Positions 56,309-64,000 of a stretch of DNA of 64,000 bases are shown here, piece by piece; positions within the stretch are counted from its first letter, which is position 1, and the number at the start of each line of letters is the position of its first letter. This DNA is from Ascaphus truei (lineage: Eukaryota > Chordata > Amphibia > Anura > Ascaphidae), in the NCBI GenBank assembly GCA_036426205.1, contig CM071574.1, positions 17,826,440 to 17,890,439 of the forward strand, in the 5' to 3' direction. Made by a program: the position numbers and the translations under genes. The notes below the pieces were generated by a model. The model was not told the DNA's origin. It searched no databases and worked only from the letters and a program-made list of their open reading frames with translations.

Positions 56309-57692
56309 ATTCAGCACCCGGTAAAACGCACAATAACAAGGCGCACAACGCACATAGTGAAGTAAAGTAAAAAATGATAAATTTACTAAAAAGGTTAAAG
56401 GTTCTGCGTACATCAATAATGAATAAAACAGGCTATGGGTTAGTGGGGTTACCACACAGTGAGATGGTCGGAGTGTCAGCTCTTCAGCGGAGGTAGTTTG
56501 AACTACAGGATTACAGCAGTCATCAGCCAGGAAGGAAACCTCAGTGGAGTCTTGGGTCACGCTTCACTCGTCTCAGGGTAACCAGGTGGTACAGATCGGT
56601 GAAATGTCCCTTTCTAGAGTACAGATGCCTCCGTGAGTCCCACAGATCAGGCTCGGGACACCAACAGCGCGCCGCTCAGTTCCGTGGTGCGCCTGCCGAT
56701 GACGTCACAGGATTCCCCTCTGTTCCGGAACATAGAGGAGCGTCCAAGGCGGGTCAAACCCCAAAGCGGCGGCCAATGCACAGTGTATGACGGGGGGGGA
56801 AGACCAGGAGACAGGGCAGGCACAAACCAAAGTTTGGGTAGAACTTGGTGATAGAGAAAGTGCCACCATGAGTGTTGTCCGTCAGAAACAAAAGAAGAAG
56901 AATACTTTATGGCTGCCTTGTAACGGGAGGCACAAACCTTAGAGGCATGTTACATTCAGTCCAAGGTTTAACATTGGTTTGTGCACTCAGCGCGTCGAAC
57001 CCCGCAACATACTGGCCAATGCCCGCCCCTGTGGAGAGCTGTGTGGAGACACACAGCACTTGGACGCTCCTCTATGTTCCGGAACAGAGGGGAATCCTGT
57101 GACGTCATCGGCAGGCGCACCACGGAACTGAGCGGCGCGCTGTTGGTGTCCCGAGCCTGATCTGTGGGACTCACGGAGGCATCTGTACTCTAGAAAGGGA
57201 CATTTCACCGATCTGTACCACCTGGTTACACTGAGACGAGTGAAGCGTGACCCAAGACTCCACGGAGGTTTCCTTCCTGGCTGATGACTGCTGTAATCCT
57301 GTGGTTCAAACTGCCTCCGCTGAAGAGCTGACACTCCGGCCATCTCACTGTGTGGTAACCCCACTAACCCATAGCCTGTTTTATTCATTATTGATGTACG
57401 CAGAAACTTTAACCTTTTTAGTCAATTTATCATTTTTTACTTTACTTCACTACAGTATGTGCGTTGTGCGCCTTGTTTTTGTGTAGTTTCTCCAGTAACA
57501 GGGGTGTCGAGCCACCCCTTCTAGAAGGCTGCAGACGCCATATAGTGACTTCCTTCACAAGGTCCAATCAATCTTTATTGTGTTATTGTTTCTCAATATC
57601 ACTCTTATTGTGTTTATTATCTAGCACTGTATGTGGGACTATGTTTTAGCTGCGCACTGATCACTTTTTTTTTTTTCATTCAGCACCCGGTA
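56309..57692. mobile_element. large foldback insertion D with 15-bp target duplication
   Basis: ATTCAGCACCCGGTA is exact at 56309-56323 and 57678-57692 and bounds 1354 bp. Arms of about 420 bp, 56330-56747 and 57059-57480, are near-perfect reverse complements, differing by scattered single bases and small indels. The 311 bp spacer has a smaller GCACAAACC/GGTTTGTGC pair. Right of the arms lies a unique 190 bp tail ending in a 13-base T run just before the right duplicate. Paired open frames in the arms are mirror images and not credible genes. I find no clear CGAAACGC motif, so kinship with insertions A-C is only architectural. Confidence 0.8.
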
Positions 57693-60000
57693 CCAGTCTA
57701 GGGGGCCTAGAAAAAGAGGGGTTATATAGGTATTTTCCTGCCTTGAATTTGATTGGCCAGAAGGCAACGGGTTGTACTTTTCGGTAGGTGAGGGCAAGTT
57801 CCTAGTACAGTACTTATAGATAGACACACATAACACTTGAAAGTAGATGATATGTAAAGTCTACTGACAGTACTGGGCCATAGGAAAGTGCCAGCCTGTG
57901 AGCTTTGGGTCCCACTTCCAAGGGACAAAACCAATAGGAGGTACCTATAATGAAAATCTTCACAAACATGCAGGTTTAGTTCCTCAATGATTGTATCATC
58001 TCCTTCTCAGAATTGAGGAAGTGAAGTATCTCATGATGTTTTTTTTTTCAAACTATGCAAAATTATCCAAAACATTATTAAGTAAATAAAATCAAACAGA
58101 AATATTTGGGGGCACCAACATTAATTCAGCCCCAACTGAACGTGCCCCCACACTTCACATATTGTAACTATATTTATTGAAAACAACATCATAATGCATA
58201 TCCTCTCTGGACCAATGGACTTCAGGATCCAGGGTCTTCAACCTTTCAAGGAAGAAGAGCCATTTTATAAAAAAGAAATTGTCCAAAATATTCAGAGAGC
58301 CGCAACACATGCATGAATATTACACCCTCACAAACACATACATATATACCGTACACACAGTAATAGGTATATACTGTATAAGCACTAACATTAACTCCTG
58401 CACTGTCCCACGTCGAGCCTCTCTCATGCCGTTGTTACAGAGTGGCAGTGTGGGACAGTGTAGCAGCTGGGGAAATGCCCGGTGGCAACAAGAGGCCTGT
58501 CACAGCCTGCCGGGCCCCACCGGCAGCACAGTGAGGAAGAGAGGCAGCAGCTGGGGAGCAGCAACCTGCGGTCGGAGGAGAGCCGCATGTAGGTGCTGAA
58601 AATCTGTATGCAGCTCAGGATCCCCAAATTGCCTACCCATGACATAGGCTGTTATGCCTTGTGCACGAACACATACTGTAAGCCAGTTCTCTCTTTCTGC
58701 TTAAGTTAATGTATACTGTAAATTGGGCGTCTCTCTCATTCTGTCAGCTTAAAACGGCATCACTTACTCGTGAAACAGGCCTGTATTCAGACTAGTGAGA
58801 AGCAAACACCTGAATGGAAGTTAGTTCAATGGAACTGTTGCTTTGCTTCTCTTTTGGTTTCATATAAAGCTAAACTATATTGTAAAACAAACTGCTATAT
58901 TTGTTCTACTAAAAATAAACTGTTAAAAGGTCAGGAGTACTTTTGCAAGTGTGGGAGAACCCACTTAAATGAATATTAGGTGAAAGGAATGAGACTGAAA
59001 AGATCGTGAAGATCCATGCTCCAAAAAACCTGATAAAAGTGCTCTGTACAGCAAGCTTAAAAACTATAAACACAAAAGCTATGAAATATAAATAATGATA
59101 TTTGGGCATAGATGACATGGAATAGAAACATGAATTTTGTATATTACATATAAATTGAGCTGATATACTGCTTGCATTAAGCAGCAGGTTTAATAAAATA
59201 TGCAGCATCACAAAGATAATGATATAGAGCTTGTTTCTGTCTAACGTCAGTGTAAAAACTGCTTTCATTTATAGAATCTATACTACATGACTATGGCATA
59301 AAACAGGGATAAAAATCTTACAAATCTCACTGCTGAATGATTTTAAATCAGGGTTTTACTAAGCCGTAGTAATAGCACTTTCTAGATTTATGCACTGGAT
59401 ACTATCATTAAATGACCAGCATGCTCTGTTTAACCACTTTTCCTGATTCTCTTAATGCCAAGCCTTTTGATTTCTTGGTTTCTACTTTATAAAACGGGAC
59501 AATTACTAGAGGTCAGAAACATCAAATGCAAATAACACCTCCAGCTGTGACTATGCAAGAGCCCCCCAACAGAAGTACCACAATATGGTATAATAACTCC
59601 CAGCTGTAACCACAATCACTAACCTCACTGATAATGTCAATAATGTCTAAACACTCCATGACTGTACTTGCCATAAAAAATGTATCATTTACAGCATTCT
59701 ATTTAAAATGGACTACATGTGTAGTTGCTGTTGCAATATAAATATGTTGAATACACTGGTTTTACTTGAATTTGATCTATCTGCTAAAAAAGGCAATAGA
59801 TCAAATATTATCTTAATTATTCAAAGATGCTCAGTTGTTCTGAGAATAGTTGAGTTTCTTGTCCTAGTGAAATAATGTACAACATTTGCAAGGAGCATCA
59901 AGAATGCTGAAAATGAATGTTTCTGTTCCATCCACTGGTTTACTAGCACGTTAGTAAAATGTTATATATACTTGCTGATTATTTAGCAGGCAGATGGTAA
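57693..60000. other. unclassified stretch
   Basis: No gene is recognised. CAGGGTCTTCAACC at about 58229 resembles a hAT-type terminus but no matching right end was found. A GC-richer patch lies at 58410-58640. Confidence 0.35.
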
Positions 60001-60070
60001 CATATAATACTATTGTATAACTATGTGTATATATAGTATAGAATCGAGATATAATATATAAGGATAAATA

Positions 60071-60101
<31 letters not shown>

Positions 60102-60178
60102 GTATAGGATATAACTATATATAACATATATAGATTATATTATATATATATATATAACATATATATATATATATATAA
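60001..60178. repeat. compound TA-rich microsatellite
   Basis: TA runs at about 60066-60093, 60132-60155 and 60157-60177 with ATAACATATATAG linkers. Confidence 0.85.
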
Positions 60179-60734
60179 AAACATCTGTATACACAAAAAA
60201 ATATGCTATCATAGAAAAAGCTGTAAACAAACAACTAGGTTTTGAGAAGCAATGCACAGTACTATAAATACCCTGCAAACAATTGCAAGCAGTGTTTCAT
60301 AGGACTATTTATAACAACAGTTCAAAATATGGGAATTACAGTATAATTATTGTTTCCCTTTGGTTAAATGTCCTTTACAGGTATTTTGAATCTGTAAAAG
60401 TGAAAATGTACGAACCATTTCAAATGTTTCATATATTTGGACACAATTAAAGGCAGTCTGATAAGCATACTATACTGATACAAACTCACAAACTATGCAC
60501 CAATCCAATAAATTTGATGGAAGCAATTGTATATTCTTTACAAATATCTGTTTATCTGATCCACATACATTTCAGATAGAAGTAGACATTTTGGTTTTGA
60601 GGGAATATTTTCAGACATCCAAAAATCCTGAAGGTTTCAGACAATAGGAATCTATTATTTTAGGCAGACCGTCCCTGTTATGTGCTGCCCTTAGGCAAGC
60701 ACTATTAAAGCCACCCCTTCCCCCCCCAATTATC
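60179..60734. other. unclassified AT-rich sequence
   Basis: Nothing classifiable is visible. Confidence 0.4.
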
Positions 60735-60900
60735 TTTTACCCTAGGTGAGAAGCAGGGGGTCACCGGAGCAGAACTGCATTAATTTCAGCTTCAGGGAAC
60801 GCCACATTCCCGAGATACTTAGCTCCGTAGGTGTGCCGGTATGTCCTGCTCAGGTTTAAATGTACCGGTCACACAGGCCAAGAGGAAGCTTTAACACAAG
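60735..60900. mobile_element. internal fragment of the TTAA-type foldback family
   Basis: GAAGCAGGGGGTCACCGGAG, GCATTAATTTCAGCT, GAGATACTTAGCTCCGTAGG and GTGCCGGTAT match 35150-35220 and 35410-35460 of the element near 35 kb. The terminal regions are missing. Confidence 0.5.
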
Positions 60901-61450
60901 GGATGATGTCACATCCTCCTTGTAACAGGGGGAATCCACTGTCATGTATTGATGCAGGGGAAACAGATTTTCAGAACCTGAGACAGCAGTGAGCAGGTTG
61001 AAGCCAGAGGGCTGTCTTAATTGGTCTGCTCAGCTGCCTCATAAGAGGCCTTTAAAAAGCCTGTAGCACTCACTGCAAGGGATTTCTCTGATCCATGGAG
61101 TCACCCTGGACTGATGAAGAGCTCACGCTGTGGTTAGCATCTCTGTTCCAAGGAGACACACTACACCGCTCGAGAGAGCACGCTTCGTTTAGACTCTCTG
61201 ATCCAGAGTGACAACCTGGACCACTGAAGAGAGCACACCTGCATTGGGACTCATCCCCCCTCACCCTCCCTTAGCCAGACAGGAGGCAGTCGGGACACAA
61301 AGGTAATCTGACCTCGGCAGTGACTTTTTGTGTTATTGCTGGTAAGGGGCTTAGCACTCCAACCCATAGATAGGGTGTAAACTGTGATATAGTCAGTGCT
61401 ATAGGATCAAGACCTGTTTGTTTTTGTTACCCCTGTTATGCTGGTCACAA
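60901..61450. other. GC-richer segment with internal duplication
   Basis: Two related segments, TGATCCATGGAGTCACCCTGGACTG-like at about 61090-61132 and TGATCCAGAGTGACAACCTG-like at about 61199-61240, are arranged directly. The region also has a TTTAAAAAGCCTG near 61051. It may be a degraded LTR or repeat; no gene is supported. Confidence 0.35.
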
Positions 61451-61993
61451 GCTGATGTTTGTGTTGTTAAAGTTGCGGCTAAATGAAAGCCTATATGATT
61501 TTTCCCTAAAAACCGTCTCCTCCTTTAAAACCTCTGCACTCATCTCCTACACTTTTATTGGCCCATTTAAACCTCTTAGATATGTATACAATATATTATT
61601 TGATAACATTTCTGGAAAACAAGAAAAGCAGTACAACAATGCAGAAGAAATTATTTAGATTTTATTGACCCGATGTAACTTGTTATATTTAGCATTATTC
61701 TAATCTGAATAGGCAGGTGTTAAAAAATAAAGACACGCCATTGAAAAGTACAGTATCAGATTGAAATAAAGTCATACCACCAACTCTAACCCAAATTATT
61801 ACCAAAAAGCATTCAGGTCTAAAATACTTTAGTACTGTATGTAGAGTTCTAACTTTTACAAAGTGCAAAACTACAAAAGTCACAGTGTTTCATGTCCAAG
61901 ATAACTTGTTTAACTACTTATACACCTCAAAGCCTTCTAAATTACATGTGAATTAAGGGGTTGAACTGGATTCAATCCCATGTCTCAACACCT
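61451..61993. other. unclassified AT-rich sequence
   Basis: Nothing classifiable is visible. Confidence 0.4.
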
Positions 61994-62446
61994 TTAAAGC
62001 AGCAGTCCAAGTTGCCGGGGTTTTTTTTTTACATTTTATTTTTTTCCCCTGTAATATGTGCATCAATACAATCCACACAATGATAAGTAATTAGCTAAGT
62101 TGCTGTTCGATCCGTTCTCCTGTGATCGATCGGCGATGATTCGGCTCGGGATTCACTAAATGGCTGTCAGTGCAACAGAAGAGGACCAAAGATGCAAAGT
62201 TCTGTGGGGAAGATCATGTGACCAGGCAGTCACTAGATATAATTGGTGCACCTGTTTCAGAAGAGGAAGGGGATGTGACTTTGTAAATGGTTGCTTTAGA
62301 AACAAAAAATGCTTGTTATATATTACATAAAAAAAATCAAATTTTGAGTAGTTTAAAAAAAATACTACAAGTATTTTTTTATAGTACAGAACTGATTTAT
62401 TAAAAAAAAACACACATGTAGGATATTGCTTAGTGAGCAGCTTTAA
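61994..62446. mobile_element. TTAA-flanked element, possibly piggyBac-type MITE
   Basis: TTAA at 61994-61997 is followed by AGCAGCAGTCCAAG and a T-rich stretch. TTAA at 62443-62446 is preceded by TTAGTGAGCAGCT, a decayed inverse of the left end. The layout resembles the right terminus at 35531. It is non-coding. Confidence 0.5.
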
Positions 62447-62940
62447 CACGAATATTCTCACATAATCAATAGGTGAAAGAAAGAACTCTGAATTCACATT
62501 TTATCACAAGTGGCAGCAGCTCTGTTATACATCCCACCCTACACTACTTAACAAGCAAGACTGCCAGTAATAATATTTTACTAATCATGGTTTCAAAGTT
62601 TCAATGTATAAGAATAATAGAACATACAACAAAACTTTATTTGTACCTGCTTGCGTTTAACTCCATTATCCAAACTTTAAAACCACAAAAATTCACAGAG
62701 GGTCTTGTAAACAATTTTCACACCCCCAAAGGCCTTAACATGCAAAGAAGCAACCAAGGTTAACACCAAAACAACATACCCCTACTTTTTCATTTGCATC
62801 AAAGCTGAGTAGCTTGGTGTTTGTAGCAGACTCGATGATAGCATAATCCATGCTAAGACGTTTGACTTGAATACATATGCGTGCTTGCTCTAAATGCTAG
62901 ACTTTGACTATGATCGTTTTAGACACTAACTTAGTTGTAC
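62447..62940. other. unclassified AT-rich sequence
   Basis: Nothing classifiable is visible. Confidence 0.4.
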
Positions 62941-63640
62941 TTGCTTGTTTTATTTTAAAGTATGTAAAATATTGTAAAAGTTAATTTTTGTGGGTTTTTT
63001 CTTGCAAAGTCTTCCACAATCCCTTCTAAGTATAGATTATGAGCGATTTCGGCTTTGAAAGACAAAATGGAAAGTCCTACAAATTTTTTTGCAGTCATGG
63101 TTGACCTTAAATGATTTTGTATGAGTTTTAGCTTCGAAAAGCTCCTCTCAGCACCAGCCACAATTATTGGTATCTTCAGCAGGATACTCAATGATTGGGT
63201 TTGGATAACTTTCTTCTAAAGATCGATTATAAATAAGTTGCAGCATATCTTGTGGTCTGCTGCTATCTGATTCAACAAGTCTGCCAAGCAATTCCTGTTC
63301 CTCGCAAAGCTCAACTGCATCAAAATTCGTTGTATTATTTACCATGAGTTTCAGATGTCCAGTTCCTCAAGGAATTTATGTTGTATACAACCTTAAGTGT
63401 GACCTATCATTTTTTATTTGTTCCAATCTGTTCTCCATTGAGTTAATTGCCATGTCTAGTTTGGTGTTGAAAAATTCTGATTCAAATTTATTTTCAGGGT
63501 TGTGGAGTGGAGTTTCGTCCTTGCTCACATAATAAAAGAGTCTATTTTTCTTTTGTTTCCGAACCCATTGCTCTAGAACAAATTCTGCAGGTATTTCAAG
63601 ATCAGTTGTAAGTTCACGACCAGTTATCTTCACTTGGGCA
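62941..63640 (-). pseudogene. hAT-type transposase C-terminal pseudogene
   Basis: Minus-strand frames in order: 63633-63376 (NKFESEFFNTKLDMAINSME), 63345-63148 (VELCEEQELLGRLVES) and 63191-62955 (IPIIVAGAERSFSKLKLIQN then LRSTMTAKKFVGLSILSF). The last is the hAT C-terminal dimerisation motif, whose A-E-R-S-F-S-K-L-K core is diagnostic. The three pieces are in different frames, with breaks near 63360 and 63170, so the gene is dead. The N-terminal zinc finger and catalytic core are missing from this region. A related host-domesticated hAT protein family (ZMYM-like) is the main alternative. The frame breaks argue for a relic. Confidence 0.8.
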
Positions 63641-63886
63641 AACCCACTTTTTCTGTAATTTTTAAAAAAAAATTAGTAAGCATACGATTGATTTAACAGC
63701 GAAATTTATGTTCAAGTTGAACTGTCTATAACTGTTTCCTCACTGGATTGATTGTACTTAGTATGTCATACCAAACTATTAGACAACATATGCATTTATA
63801 GTCCCAAATACTTTTAGTGAGACCTCCACTCTGGAGGCTATTATGTGCACTTTTAACAGTGGCAAAAAATGAGATACGGTTACCGC
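63641..63886. other. AT-rich spacer between transposase relics
   Basis: No exon-2-like PDLNPIE motif is visible on the minus strand here. If the exon at the edge is spliced, this is intron. Confidence 0.4.
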
Positions 63887-64000
63887 ACTTACTCCGCTGG
63901 CATCTTCACCCAGTTGATACCGCGCTCAAGAATATGCGCTGTTGACGCTGTGTGCTTCGGGCCGTTGTCCTGGTAGAAACGGTGACCATCTGGGAACTCA
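63887..64000 (-). CDS. partial Tc1/mariner-type transposase exon, running off the window
   Basis: The minus strand from 63999 reads 35 uninterrupted codons, [18 protein letters not shown] and then [15 protein letters not shown], followed by a GTAAGT donor at 63892-63887. QDNGPKHTA carries the second catalytic Asp of the DDE domain. The donor sits at exactly the same codon position as the donor at 5870 in the pseudogene near 6 kb. The exon is GC-rich compared with its surroundings and has no frame break, unlike every other transposase trace here. The 5' part lies outside the window and exon 2 was not found. It could be a young element or a host-adopted gene. Confidence 0.65.

Noticed and set aside
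56252..57486. Pairs of similar proteins on opposite strands
   Set aside because: They are mirror images produced by the 0.42 kb inverted arms and have no known motif.
58229..58620. Possible hAT-type element starting CAGGGTCTTCAACC
   Set aside because: No matching inverted right end or 8-bp duplication could be found.
1..64000. tRNA, rRNA, CRISPR array, operons or ribosome binding sites
   Set aside because: None were found. The repeats are not CRISPR-like, and the sequence has vertebrate interspersed-repeat content.

Overview
This window reads as non-genic vertebrate chromosomal DNA, most likely from a frog. That assignment is an inference from repeat content and was not confirmed by a search. 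The DNA is AT-rich with scattered GC-rich islands. It holds 5'-truncated L2/CR1-type LINE copies, a MIR-like SINE, hAT-type and other palindromic MITEs, solo LTRs and many microsatellites. I found no intact host gene, no rRNA or tRNA gene, no CRISPR array and nothing prokaryotic. The real coding traces are relics of transposon enzymes, plus one unrecognised hydrophobic reading frame. 

Layout. 0-9 kb: an LINE 3' fragment; two foldback insertions with 14-17 bp target duplications; an intron-bearing Tc1/mariner-type transposase pseudogene followed by a tail-to-tail inverted repeat; and a hAT MITE. 9-15 kb: small palindromic MITEs, a MIR-like SINE, and a third foldback insertion that breaks a hydrophobic ORF. 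15.9-19.2 kb: a 3.3 kb composite bounded by inverted CAGGGCCGC ends, carrying complementary minisatellite arms and a solo LTR. 21-28 kb: two copies of a second LINE family (one with a nested MITE), one copy of the first family, and further MITEs. 28.1-28.7 kb: a 0.5 kb purine-strand minisatellite. 38.7-44.8 kb: a second solo LTR, a second TA-flanked MITE, a second hAT MITE, and a hAT element nested inside another hAT element. 46.1-49.0 kb: the best LINE copy, with endonuclease and reverse transcriptase motifs. 51.5-52.4 kb: a third LTR-like block. 56.3-57.7 kb: a 1.35 kb foldback with about 0.42 kb arms. 62-64 kb: a TTAA-flanked element, a decayed hAT transposase, and a clean Tc1/mariner transposase exon running off the right edge. 

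The most unusual signal is a family of three foldback insertions (3229-4139, 4701-5226, 14202-14740). Each is bounded by an exact 14-17 bp direct repeat. Each carries, on the minus strand, a short hairpin followed by CGAAA(C/T)GC, with a degenerate CTGATGA-like box upstream in two of them. This resembles a decayed hammerhead-ribozyme core and suggests retrozyme-like or Penelope-associated non-autonomous retroposons. The ribozyme reading is a hypothesis. The repeated architecture and the target duplications are visible in the sequence. 

The annotated parts do not form a pathway. They are successive layers of mobile DNA, and their nesting gives a relative chronology at several loci.
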